The notes under the pieces were generated by a model. It was given only the letters and a program-made list of their open reading frames with translations. It did not search any database and was not told the DNA's origin. This document shows, one piece after another, positions 19,914-28,271 of a DNA stretch of 64,000 nucleotides; within the stretch, counting starts at the first letter, position 1; each line of letters starts with the position of its first letter. The stretch is taken from the NCBI RefSeq assembly GCF_021922925.1, contig NZ_CP040786.1:434001-498000 (forward strand). Direction: 5' to 3'. This DNA is from Clavibacter phaseoli. GTDB taxonomy: Bacteria; Actinomycetota; Actinomycetes; Actinomycetales; Microbacteriaceae. A program made the position numbers and the translations under genes.

Positions 19914-20729
19914 TCAGCCGAAGAGCCCCGGCGCGAGCGCCAGCGCGACCGGGTAGCCCACGAAGCTGACGACGTCGAGGATCAGGTGGGCCACCACGAG
20001 CGGCGCCGTGCGGCCGAAGCGCACGTAGCACCAGCCGAACACGACCCCCATCGCGACGTTCCCGAGGAAGGGCCCGTAGCCCTGGTAGAGGTGGTAGCTC
20101 CCGCGCAGCACGGCCGCCGACAGGATGACGCTCCACGCGCCCAGCCGCCCGTGCCCCCAGCCGAGCTCCCGCAGCCGGGTGAAGAGGTACCCGACCACGA
20201 TCACCTCCTCCTGCAGCGCCGCGCGGAGCGCCACGAGGACGAGCACCGGCACCGTCCACCAGTAGGAGTCGAGCGCGGTCGGCACCACGTCCACGGTGAT
20301 CCCGAGGGCGCGGCCCGCGAGGTAGAGGCCGAGGCCGGGCACGCCGATCAGCGCCGCGAGCCCGAACCCGGCGGCGACGTCGCGCCCGGGACGCGCGAGG
20401 TCGAGGCCGATCCGCCGGAAGGCGCTCCGCCCCGGCTGCCACAGCAGGAAGAGCACGAGGGCGACGGGTACCAGGGCGGTGGCGACGTCGAGCAGCTGGT
20501 ACAGCAGGTCGAACACCTGCCGGTCGTTCAGGCTCCGGTTGATCGTGGCGCTCTGCGAGCCGAGCGCCTCCGGGCGGGTCGACAGGTCGACGATCCGCAG
20601 CACCGAGTACACGGCGCTCGCCCCGAGGGAGAGGCCGAGGACGATCGCGATCTCCCACCGCAGCCGCGTCCGGAGCGCTCGCCGGAGCGGGGGTCGGGCG
20701 GCGCGGGGGAGGGCGGGAGCGTCGGGCAC
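19914..20729 (-). CDS. CPBP-family intramembrane protease-like protein
   Basis: A 271-residue polytopic membrane protein of the CAAX-protease/bacteriocin-processing (Abi) family. Motif 1 reads QEEVIVVGYLFTRL: the two glutamates are kept but the family Arg in EExxxR is replaced by Val. Motif 2 ends in SYHLYQG with its His, and motif 3 is AHLILDVVSF (HxxxD). With most metal ligands present it could still be a protease, but the substitution raises doubt. GTG at 20729 is the start. Members act in prenyl-protein processing or in peptide immunity; no peptide cluster is visible here. Confidence 0.75.
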   Translation of the reverse strand: MPDAPALPRAARPPLRRALRTRLRWEIAIVLGLSLGASAVYSVLRIVDLSTRPEALGSQSATINRSLNDRQVFDLLYQLLDVATALVPVALVLFLLWQPGRSAFRRIGLDLARPGRDVAAGFGLAALIGVPGLGLYLAGRALGITVDVVPTALDSYWWTVPVLVLVALRAALQEEVIVVGYLFTRLRELGWGHGRLGAWSVILSAAVLRGSYHLYQGYGPFLGNVAMGVVFGWCYVRFGRTAPLVVAHLILDVVSFVGYPVALALAPGLFG

Positions 20730-20922
20730 GGGCCGATCCTAGGCGCGCGACGCCGATCCGCCGCCCGCGGACCGGACGTGGCCGGTGAGGGCGCTGACGA
20801 CGCGATCCGTCGCCGAGGGCGGTGGGAACGCGCGATCCCGCCCGTCGAGACGCACGGATCCGGACCGCGACGCGCGGATCCGCGCGTCCGAGTTACCGGT
20901 ATGTAACGTTTGGGCCCAGTTT

Positions 20923-20951
20923 TTGCAAAGACTCCCAGCCGTACCTAGGGT
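20923..20951 (+). promoter_or_regulatory. Promoter of the peptide-transporter operon
   Basis: TTGCAA (20923-20928) and TAGGGT (20946-20951) are separated by 17 bases, 68 bases before the first start codon. This is one of the most canonical vegetative promoters in the window. The remaining 290-base gap back to the CPBP gene shows no other element I can name. Confidence 0.55.
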
Positions 20952-21018
20952 CATTCTTATCTGCGCGGTCGACCGCACGCACGGTGGGTCCGCGCCATTC
21001 CCATGCACAGGAGGAACC

Positions 21019-22860
21019 TTGAAAATCAGACGCCTCGCAGCGGCTGGTGTCGCAATCGTCTCCGGTGCCCTCGTCCTCAGCGGCTGCTCTGCGCCCGCCC
21101 AGGAGTCCGAGGTCATCGACGGCACTGAGATCACCGTGGCCTGGAACGACCCGTTCCTCGAGTACAACAACCTGTCGGCCACGGGCAACGCGACCGCCAA
21201 CGCCAACATCGTCTACCTGACGAACCGGTCCTTCAACTACTACGACGACGGCCCGTCGCTCGTCAAGGACACCGACTTCGGCACCTACGAGAAGGTCTCC
21301 GACGACCCGCTCGTGGTGAAGTTCACGATCAACGAGGGCGTCAAGTGGAACGACGGCACGCCCGTCGACGCCGCCGACATGCTGCTCAACTGGGCCGCGA
21401 ACACGACGAACGTCAACACCGCCACGGGCGACGACGTGACCACCAACGAGGACGGCACCGTCTCCACCGGCGACGACCAGGTCTTCTTCAACTCGGGCGC
21501 CGTCGCGGACACCCGCCTCGGCCTCGTCACGAAGACGCCCGAGATCGGCGACGACGGACGCAGCCTCACGTACACGTACGACCAGCCCTACGTCGACTGG
21601 GAGGTCGCGACCGGCAACGGCGTCGGCGTCTCCGCGCACGGCACGACGCAGCTCGCCTTCCCCGACGAGAACCTCTCGCCCGAGGACGCGAAGAAGAAGC
21701 TCATCACGGCCATCCAGGACAAGGACGCCAGCGTCCTCGCCCCGGTCTCCAAGATCTGGAACGACGGCTACCGCTACTCGGACATGCCGACCGAGTCCCA
21801 GAAGGTGCTCGCCGACGGCCAGTACGTCATCTCGGACCTCAAGGCCGACCAGTACATCACCCTGACGGCGAACCCCGAGTACAGCGGCAGCAAGAAGCCG
21901 AAGTACGAGAAGATCACCGTCCGCTTCATCGCGGACCCGCAGGCGCAGATCCAGGCCCTCTCCAACGGCGAGGTCCAGATCGCGTCCGGTCAGCCCACGG
22001 CCGACCTCCTCCAGCAGGTCCAGGGACTCAGCGGCATCGAGTACAAGGGCCAGGCCGAGGGCACGTACGAGCACGTCGACCTCCAGGTCACCAACGGCGG
22101 CCCGTTCGACGCGTCGAAGTACGGCGGAGACGCCGAGAAGGCCAAGCTCGTCCGCCAGGCGTTCTTCAAGACGCTGCCGCGCGAGGAGATCCTCGACAAG
22201 CTGATCAAGCCCCTCCAGGAGGACGCGGAGCTCCGCAACTCGAACGTCTTCGTGCCCGGCACGCCGAACTACGAGGCCTCGGTCGAGGAGAACGGCTACA
22301 AGGACCAGGCCGTCGACATCGAGGGCGCCAAGGCGGACCTCGCCCAGGCCGGCGTCACCGGCACGATCGACGCCCGCGTACTGTACGGCCAGGGCAACAC
22401 CCGTCGCCAGCAGGAGTTCGAGCTCATGCGCCAGTCGGCCGCCCAGGCCGGCTTCAACCTCATCGACGTGAACAGCGCGACGTGGGGCGCCGACCTCTCC
22501 AGCAAGACGGACTCGTACGACATCGCCCTCTTCGGATGGCAGTCCACGAGCCTCGCGGTCGGCGAGTCCGGCCCGAACTACCAGACCGGCGGCATCAACA
22601 ACTACTACGGCTGGTCGGACCCCGAGGTCGACGACCTCTTCAAGCAGCTGGACACGGAGACCGACACGGACAAGCAGCGCGATCTGCTCATCCAGGCCGA
22701 GACCCTCATCCAGCAGCAGGGCTGGACCACCCCGATCTTCCAGTTCCCGGGCCTCACCGCCTGGAGCGACACGGTCTCGGGCGTCAAGCCGGCGTTCCTG
22801 TCCCCGACCTACTTCTGGAACTTCTGGGAGTGGGCACCGTCGGACACGTCCGCGCAGTAG
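21019..22860 (+). CDS. Oligopeptide-type ABC transporter substrate-binding lipoprotein
   Basis: A 613-residue extracellular binding protein of the SBP_bac_5 (DppA/OppA) family. The signal peptide MKIRRLAAAGVAIVSGALV ends in the lipobox LSGC, so the mature Cys is lipid-anchored. Family motifs: VVKFTINEGVKWNDGTPVDA, ADMLLNW and, near the C-terminus, WGADLSSKTDSYDIALFGW and NYYGWSDPEVDDLF. The start is TTG at 21019 with a perfect AGGAGG four bases before it. Peptides are the likely ligand. It heads the operon with its own promoter; a strong hairpin (22901-22934) follows, which would keep its mRNA more abundant than that of the permeases. Confidence 0.93.
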   Translation: MKIRRLAAAGVAIVSGALVLSGCSAPAQESEVIDGTEITVAWNDPFLEYNNLSATGNATANANIVYLTNRSFNYYDDGPSLVKDTDFGTYEKVSDDPLVVKFTINEGVKWNDGTPVDAADMLLNWAANTTNVNTATGDDVTTNEDGTVSTGDDQVFFNSGAVADTRLGLVTKTPEIGDDGRSLTYTYDQPYVDWEVATGNGVGVSAHGTTQLAFPDENLSPEDAKKKLITAIQDKDASVLAPVSKIWNDGYRYSDMPTESQKVLADGQYVISDLKADQYITLTANPEYSGSKKPKYEKITVRFIADPQAQIQALSNGEVQIASGQPTADLLQQVQGLSGIEYKGQAEGTYEHVDLQVTNGGPFDASKYGGDAEKAKLVRQAFFKTLPREEILDKLIKPLQEDAELRNSNVFVPGTPNYEASVEENGYKDQAVDIEGAKADLAQAGVTGTIDARVLYGQGNTRRQQEFELMRQSAAQAGFNLIDVNSATWGADLSSKTDSYDIALFGWQSTSLAVGESGPNYQTGGINNYYGWSDPEVDDLFKQLDTETDTDKQRDLLIQAETLIQQQGWTTPIFQFPGLTAWSDTVSGVKPAFLSPTYFWNFWEWAPSDTSAQ

Positions 22861-22900
22861 CACGACAGCAGTGAGCGCCGTCCCCTGAACGGGAGGGTGC

Positions 22901-22934
22901 GAGGGTGCCGAGGCCTCCTGGCCTCGGCACCCTC
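22901..22934 (+). terminator. Intercistronic hairpin between binding protein and permease genes
   Basis: GAGGGTGCCGAGGC (22901-22914) and its exact complement (22921-22934) flank CTCCTG: a perfect 14-bp stem, 40 bases past the stop, with no U-tract. Probably a partial terminator or a 3'-end stabiliser. Confidence 0.6.
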
Positions 22935-23038
22935 TCCATGTCCGTTGCCGATTCGTGATCCGCGGATCCGGCCGCGTATGCTCTCGTCGGGTCGGGTCAC
23001 GAGCCCTGGCCGAACACAGAAAGGGACGTCGTCGCCCT

Positions 23039-24554
23039 GTGCTTACCTTCGTCTTGAGACGCCTCGTCGCGTCGTTCTTCGTCCTCCTGGGCGCCAGCTT
23101 CATCATCTACAACCTGGCCGCCAACTCGGGTGATCCCCTCGGCGATCTGCGGGAGAGCCCGTCGCCGAACCGCGACGCGCTCATCGCCGCCCGGGTCGAC
23201 CTGCTCGACCTCGACGTCCCGTCGCCGCTGCGCTACTTCCTCTGGCTCGGCGGCGTGTTCAAGGTCTTCATCGGCCAGATCGACCTCGGCCGGGCCATCG
23301 ACGGCCGCGAGGTCAACGACCTCATCGCCAACGCGGCCGGCCAGACGATCCAGCTGGTGACGATCGCCACGGCTCATCGGCGTCTCGATCGGCATGACGA
23401 CCGCGCTCCGCCAGTACAGCGGCTACGACTACACGGTCACCTTCGCGTCGTTCCTCTTCTTCTCCCTGCCGATCTTCTTCGTCGCCGTGCTCCTCAAGCA
23501 GTACGTCGCCATCGGCTTCAACGACTTCCTCGTGAACCCCTCGATACCGCCGGTCCTGATCGTGGTCCTGTCGCTCGTGTCGGGCTTCGTCTGGATGAGC
23601 ATCATCGGCGGCGACCCGAAGCCGCGCCTCATCGTGTTCGGCTCCGCGACGGTCATCACCGCGGCGGTGCTCGTGTACCTGCTCGTGACGGACTGGTTCT
23701 CGCGACCCGGTCTCGGCATCGTGCTCATCGGAGCCCTCGGCGCCCTGATCGCGGTGCTCATCACCTCGCTGTCGACGGGGCTGCGCAACCGCCGGGCGTT
23801 CTACTCGGCGCTCGCGATGGCGGTCCTCGGTGCGGCCCTCTGGTACCCGCTGCAGTACCTGCTCACCGTCTCCGCCCCCTGGTGGATCACGATCGTCCTC
23901 ATCGTCGCCTTCGTCCTCGTCGGCGTGGTCATCGGGTACGTCGTCGGCCAGAACGACAAGCCGATCGTCGCCCGCGGCGCCGGCATCACGGGAGGCCTCG
24001 TCGCGCTGCTGATCATCGTCGACCGCGTCATGCAGGTGTGGCCCGACTACGTGACCAACACGCGCGGTCGCCCCATCGCCACCGTCGGCGCCGTCACGCC
24101 CGGCCTGAACGGCTCGATCTGGCAGGGCATGCTCGACAGCTACACGCACCTCCTGCTGCCGACCATCGCGATCCTCCTCATCTCCGTGGCGAGCTACTCC
24201 CGCTACTCGCGGGCGAGCCTCCTCGAGGTGATGAACCAGGACTACGTGCGCACGGCGCGGGCCAAGGGCCTCACCGAGCGCACCGTGATCATGCGCCACG
24301 CGTTCCGCAACGCGATGATCCCCGTCGCCACCGTCATCGCGTTCGACGTGGGCGGGCTCATCGGCGGCGCCGTGATCACGGAGACGATCTTCGCCTGGAA
24401 GGGCATGGGCTCCGTCTTCCAGGACGCCCTCACCAAGACCGACCTCAACCCGCTGATGGGATTCATCCTGATCACCAGCATCCTGACCGTCATCTTCAAC
24501 ATGCTGGCCGACATCCTGTACTCGGTCCTCGATCCTCGAATCCGGGTGAGCTGA
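23039..24554 (+). pseudogene. DppB-type ABC transporter permease, frameshifted near 23371
   Basis: Two reading frames together make one DppB/OppB-like permease of about 505 residues. Frame one (GTG at 23039) gives LTFVLRRLVASFFVLLGASF, the standard first helix, and runs well to QTIQLVTIAT at about 23371. From there the homologous sequence continues in another frame (LIGVSIGMTTALRQYSGYDY) to the stop at 24554, including the coupling motif ARAKGLTERTVIMRHAFRNA. The shift needs one extra base or a loss of 3n+2 bases, e.g. 2 or 8, in the second helix region. The middle has an added block of hydrophobic helices (about 23540-24010). No slippery sequence is present. Either a real inactivating mutation or a sequence error; every other gene of the transporter is intact. 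Confidence 0.85.
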
Positions 24555-24557
24555 CAC

Positions 24558-25751
24558 ATGACCAATTCGCTGATGGGGAACCCCAACGACCCCCACAACG
24601 ACCCGCACCTCCCCGAGGGCGGCGCCAACTCCGAGCTGACGATCGAGCAGCGGGAGGTCGAGGGCCTCAGCCAGGGCACCGTCGTCCGCCGCCGGTTCCT
24701 CCGCCACAAGGGCGCGATGACCGCGCTCGTGGTGCTCCTGCTGATGGCGATCCTCGTGTACTCGTCCGTGGGCATCCAGTTCTTCGGCCTCCGCATCCCC
24801 GGTTGGTGGATGTGGGGCTACGAGAACGCGTCGCCCATCGTCAACGGCGGCAACCCCACGTGGGTGCTGCCCTTCCAGTTCGGCGCGCACCCGTTCGGCC
24901 AGGACGAGATCGGTCGCGACATCTTCGCCCGCGTCATGCGCGGCACGCAGCAGTCGATCGTCGTGATGGTGCTCTACGGCATCATCGCCGCGTTCCTCGG
25001 CATCGTGATCGGCGCCCTCTCGGGCTTCTTCCGCGGCCGCGTCGACTCGCTGCTCATGCGCTTCACCGACCTCATCATCGTGATCCCCGTAATCGTCATC
25101 GCTGCCGTCCTCGGTCGGACCTTCGGCGGCCTCGGCGCGGTGGTCCTCGGCATCGTCCTGGGGCTCATCGGCTGGCCGTCGCTCGCCCGCCTCGTGCGCG
25201 GCGAGTTCCTCAGCCTCCGCGAGCGCGAGTTCGTCGACGCCGCGCGGGTGGCGGGCGCCTCGAACAGCCGCATCGTGTTCCGGCACATCCTGCCGAACGC
25301 CATCGGCGTCGTCATCGTCTCCACGACCCTGCTGATGAGCGCGGCGATCCTGCTCGAGGCGGCGCTGTCCTTCCTGGGGTTCGGCATCGTCAAGCCCGAC
25401 GTGTCGCTCGGCCAGATCATCAACGAGTACCAGGGCGCCTTCGCGACCCGACCGTGGCTGTTCTGGTTCCCTGGCCTGTTCATCATCATCATCGCGCTGT
25501 CGATCAACTTCATCGGCGACGGCCTGCGCGACGCGTTCGACCCGCGCCAGAGGCGCATGCCGGGCGGACAGGGTCCCTACAAGCAGATGTTCGCGATGCT
25601 CACCGGCCGCACCCGCCGCGAGCAGGGTCCGAAGGTCGGATCCGGTGCCGAGGGCGTGCGGGTCCCGCCGCCCGTCGGATCCGCCCGACCGGACGCCCAG
25701 GCCGACGGTCCCGCCGAGGGCCAGGCGCCCGACGGCGCGGACGGCCGGTGA
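24558..25751 (+). CDS. DppC-type ABC transporter permease
   Basis: A 397-residue inner-membrane permease of the oligopeptide family. The N-terminal 50 residues are cytoplasmic, then a helix (MTALVVLLLMAILVYSSVG) and an extracytoplasmic segment with AHPFGQDEIGRDIFARVMRG, the family signature. The core helices follow, with the ATPase-coupling EAA loop REFVDAARVAGASNSRIVFR, HILPNAIGV. The C-terminal 60 residues are an added Pro/Ala/Gly-rich, charged tail beyond the DppC fold. It starts 3 bases after the frameshifted DppB-like gene and would need that protein as partner. Confidence 0.93.
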   Translation: MTNSLMGNPNDPHNDPHLPEGGANSELTIEQREVEGLSQGTVVRRRFLRHKGAMTALVVLLLMAILVYSSVGIQFFGLRIPGWWMWGYENASPIVNGGNPTWVLPFQFGAHPFGQDEIGRDIFARVMRGTQQSIVVMVLYGIIAAFLGIVIGALSGFFRGRVDSLLMRFTDLIIVIPVIVIAAVLGRTFGGLGAVVLGIVLGLIGWPSLARLVRGEFLSLREREFVDAARVAGASNSRIVFRHILPNAIGVVIVSTTLLMSAAILLEAALSFLGFGIVKPDVSLGQIINEYQGAFATRPWLFWFPGLFIIIIALSINFIGDGLRDAFDPRQRRMPGGQGPYKQMFAMLTGRTRREQGPKVGSGAEGVRVPPPVGSARPDAQADGPAEGQAPDGADGR

Positions 25752-25767
25752 CGGTCGCCGTGACGGT

Positions 25768-25789
25768 CCGTCCGCTCACCCGCGGACGG
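25768..25789. terminator. Short hairpin between converging genes
   Basis: CCGTCCGC (25768-25775) pairs with GCGGACGG (25782-25789) around TCACCC, between the permease and PH-domain stops. Confidence 0.5.
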
Positions 25790-25804
25790 GCCGCCGGCCG
25801 GGTC

Positions 25805-26410
25805 TCAGAGCAGGCCGGTCAGCACCGTCGCGGCGACGAGCGCCGCGAGCACGCCGATCTCCGCCCAGTGCGTGCGCACGCGCGGGGCCTCCTCCTCGAC
25901 CGGGCCGCCCAGGTGGCCCGCCTCGCGGAGGTCGGCCAGGCGCAGGCGGATCACCGTGGCCGCGTCGCCGGAGTCGGTGCGCGGGAGGTCGCCGCGACGC
26001 GCGTCCTGCATCATGGCGCTGAGGTACGGCTGCGTCCGCTCCTCCTTCGTGGTGATGTAGGCGTTCGAGTGCCGGCCGGGCGCGGGAGCGGCCCACGCCG
26101 TGACGCGCTCGTGCGCGGTCGTGATGCTCAGGGCCCACTTGGTGTCGACGTCGCGGATGGCGGGCCACGAGATGTCGTGCGTGCGGAGGACGTTGCGGAT
26201 CTCGACGCCCTCGGTCGCGATGCGCACCCGCGGGTGCCAGAAGACGAGCCACGACGCGTAGGCCAGCATCACCGGGCCCCACACCGCCGTCGGCAGGAGG
26301 TCGGCCCGACCTCCGACCACGGTGCTCACGAGCACCAGGACCGCGATCGCCGAGACGATCACGGTCAGCAGGCGTCCGAACGACGGGCGGATGACGACGG
26401 GCTGATCCAT
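25805..26410 (-). CDS. PH-domain membrane protein (bacterial PH type)
   Basis: A 201-residue membrane protein. Two N-terminal helices (LLTVIVSAIAVLVLVSTVVG and AVWGPVMLAYASWLVFW) lead into a bacterial PH-like domain: HPRVRIATEGVEIRNVLRTH, ISWPAIRDVDTKWAL, then a helix-containing region; one more helix lies at the C-terminus (IGVLAALVAATVLTGLL). Similar actinobacterial proteins were named low-molecular-weight antigen 6. Function unknown. ATG at 26410 is used here; GTG at 26416 is equally possible. It is encoded against the transporter operon, between the permease and ATPase genes, and shares a 70-base divergent promoter region with the ATPase gene. Confidence 0.75.
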   Translation of the reverse strand: MDQPVVIRPSFGRLLTVIVSAIAVLVLVSTVVGGRADLLPTAVWGPVMLAYASWLVFWHPRVRIATEGVEIRNVLRTHDISWPAIRDVDTKWALSITTAHERVTAWAAPAPGRHSNAYITTKEERTQPYLSAMMQDARRGDLPRTDSGDAATVIRLRLADLREAGHLGGPVEEEAPRVRTHWAEIGVLAALVAATVLTGLL

Positions 26411-26481
26411 GGCCACATCGTCCCACGGCCCGCATGGGCGCCCCTCGACACCCCCACTTCCAGCAGCCAGGAGGCCGCAGC

Positions 26482-28173
26482 ATGAGCGCTCACGCGAACG
26501 GGGCGGACCCGATCGTCCCCATCCTCGAGGTCTCCGGCCTCGGCGTCGACTTCTGGGTCGGCGACGAGTGGATCCCCGCGGCCGTCGACATCGACTACAA
26601 GGTCAACCCCGGCGAGGTGCTCGCGATCGTCGGCGAGTCCGGCTCCGGCAAGTCGGTCAGCTCCATGTCGCTCCTCGGCCTCCTGCCGAAGAACGGCCGG
26701 GTCCAGGGCAGCGCGAAGCTCAAGGGCGTCGAGATGGTCGGCGCCGACCAGGCGACCCTGCGGAAGGCGCGCGGCAACGACATCGCCGTGATCTTCCAGG
26801 AGCCCATGACGGCGCTCAACCCCGTCTACACGGTGGGCTTCCAGATCGTGGAGGCCCTGCGCGTCCACAACTCGATCATCCCGTCGGTCGCCAAGGTGCG
26901 CGCGCTCGAGCTGCTGAAGCTCGTCGAGATGCCGGATCCCGAGAAGGCGTTCGACTCCTACCCGCACCAGCTGTCCGGCGGCCAGCGCCAGCGCGCGATG
27001 ATCGCCCAGTCGCTGTCGTGCGACCCCGACATGCTCATCGCGGACGAGCCCACGACGGCGCTCGACGTGACGATCCAGGCCGAGATCCTCGACCTGCTCC
27101 GCAAGCTCCACCAGCGCCTCAACAGCGCGATCGTGATCATCACGCACGACATGGGCGTGGTGGCCGACCTCGCGACCAACGTCATCGTGATGAAGAGCGG
27201 CCGCATCGTCGAGCGCGGTTCCGTGCGCGAGATCTTCCAGTCGCCGAAGGACCCGTACACGAAGCAGCTGCTCGCGTCGGTGCCGCACCTCGGCACGGGC
27301 GAGGCGACGCACGTCGAGATCGCCGAGCGCACCACCGAGCCCGCCATCTCCCTCAAGGAGGTGGACATCGACTACCCGAAGCTCGGCCGCGTGCCGGCGT
27401 TCCGGGCGGTCTCGGGCGCGTCCTTCGACATCCACCCCGGCGAGGTCGTCGGCGTCGTGGGCGAGTCGGGATCCGGCAAGACCACCATCGCGCGCGCCGC
27501 GGTGGGCCTCCTGCCCGTCGCGGGCGGGGAGCTCACGGTCGCCGGGCGCCGCATGACCGGCATCTCGCAGAAGGACCTCCGGGCCGTGCGCCGCGAGATC
27601 GGCATCGTCTTCCAGGACCCGGGCTCCTCGCTCAACCCGCGCTGGCCCATCGGCCAGAGCATCGGCGAGCCGCTCGAGCTCTCGGGGCAGTTCTCGAAGA
27701 AGCAGCAGAGCGACCGGGTCGAGGAGCTCCTCGAGCAGGTGGAGCTGCCGCGGAGCTTCCGCAACCGCTACCCGAACGAGCTCTCCGGCGGGCAGCGCCA
27801 GCGCGTCGGCATCGCTCGCGCGCTCGCGCTCCGGCCCAAGGTGCTCGTCGCCGACGAGCCCACCTCCGCGCTCGACGTGTCGGTGCAGGCCCGCGTGCTC
27901 GCGCTGCTGCAGGAGATCCAGAAGGAGCTCCAGTTCGCGTGCCTGTTCGTGAGCCACGACCTGGCGGTGGTCGACCTGCTCGCCGACCGCATCGTCGTGA
28001 TGAACCACGGCAAGATCGTGGAGCAGGGGCCGACCGAGTCGATCCTCCGGAACCCGCAGCACCCGTACACGCAGAAGCTCATCGCCGCGGTGCCGCTGCC
28101 GGATCCCGACCAGCAGCAGGAGCGCCGCCAGCTCCGCGAGGCGCTGCGCGACCAGCAGCCGCCCGCGGCCTGA
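26482..28173 (+). CDS. Oligopeptide ABC transporter, fused double ATP-binding protein (DppD-DppF type)
   Basis: A 563-residue protein with two complete ABC ATPase domains in one chain. Domain 1 (about 11-270): Walker A GESGSGKSV, Q-loop FQEPMTALNP, signature LSGGQRQR, Walker B MLIADEPTTALD. Domain 2 (about 300-545): Walker A GESGSGKTT, FQDPGSSLNPR, LSGGQRQRVG, VLVADEPTSALD, each followed by the oligopeptide-family C-terminal region (PYTKQLLASVPHL; PYTQKLIAAVPLP). It powers peptide import with the adjacent permeases. ATG at 26482 has CAGGAGG eight bases before it; an upstream ATG at 26434 lacks one. Confidence 0.95.
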   Translation: MSAHANGADPIVPILEVSGLGVDFWVGDEWIPAAVDIDYKVNPGEVLAIVGESGSGKSVSSMSLLGLLPKNGRVQGSAKLKGVEMVGADQATLRKARGNDIAVIFQEPMTALNPVYTVGFQIVEALRVHNSIIPSVAKVRALELLKLVEMPDPEKAFDSYPHQLSGGQRQRAMIAQSLSCDPDMLIADEPTTALDVTIQAEILDLLRKLHQRLNSAIVIITHDMGVVADLATNVIVMKSGRIVERGSVREIFQSPKDPYTKQLLASVPHLGTGEATHVEIAERTTEPAISLKEVDIDYPKLGRVPAFRAVSGASFDIHPGEVVGVVGESGSGKTTIARAAVGLLPVAGGELTVAGRRMTGISQKDLRAVRREIGIVFQDPGSSLNPRWPIGQSIGEPLELSGQFSKKQQSDRVEELLEQVELPRSFRNRYPNELSGGQRQRVGIARALALRPKVLVADEPTSALDVSVQARVLALLQEIQKELQFACLFVSHDLAVVDLLADRIVVMNHGKIVEQGPTESILRNPQHPYTQKLIAAVPLPDPDQQQERRQLREALRDQQPPAA

Positions 28174-28191
28174 CCCGCACCCGCACGTCCC

Positions 28192-28240
28192 GGCCCGCCG
28201 TCCGCAGCACCCCCTCGCGGGGGCGCGCGGGCGGCGGGCC
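28192..28240 (+). terminator. Hairpin after the double-ATPase gene
   Basis: GGCCCGCCG (28192-28200) pairs with CGGCGGGCC (28232-28240), with an inner CCCCC/GGGGG stem. It separates the ATPase gene from the second binding-protein gene. Confidence 0.55.
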
Positions 28241-28257
28241 TCGTCGTGCCGCTCGCG

Positions 28258-28263
28258 TAGGAT
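28258..28263 (+). promoter_or_regulatory. Candidate -10 hexamer, possibly leaderless
   Basis: TAGGAT, 8 bases before the ATG at 28272; no Shine-Dalgarno is visible for that gene, which supports a leaderless transcript. Confidence 0.4.
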
Positions 28264-28271
28264 CGACGGCG

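Noticed and set aside
20739..21209. 156-codon minus-strand frame across the transporter promoter
   Set aside because: It covers a canonical promoter and the start of the binding-protein gene, and has no recognisable domain.
23350..23400. Programmed ribosomal frameshift in the DppB-like gene
   Set aside because: No slippery heptamer, stimulatory hairpin or internal SD is visible, and this family is not known to use frameshifting.
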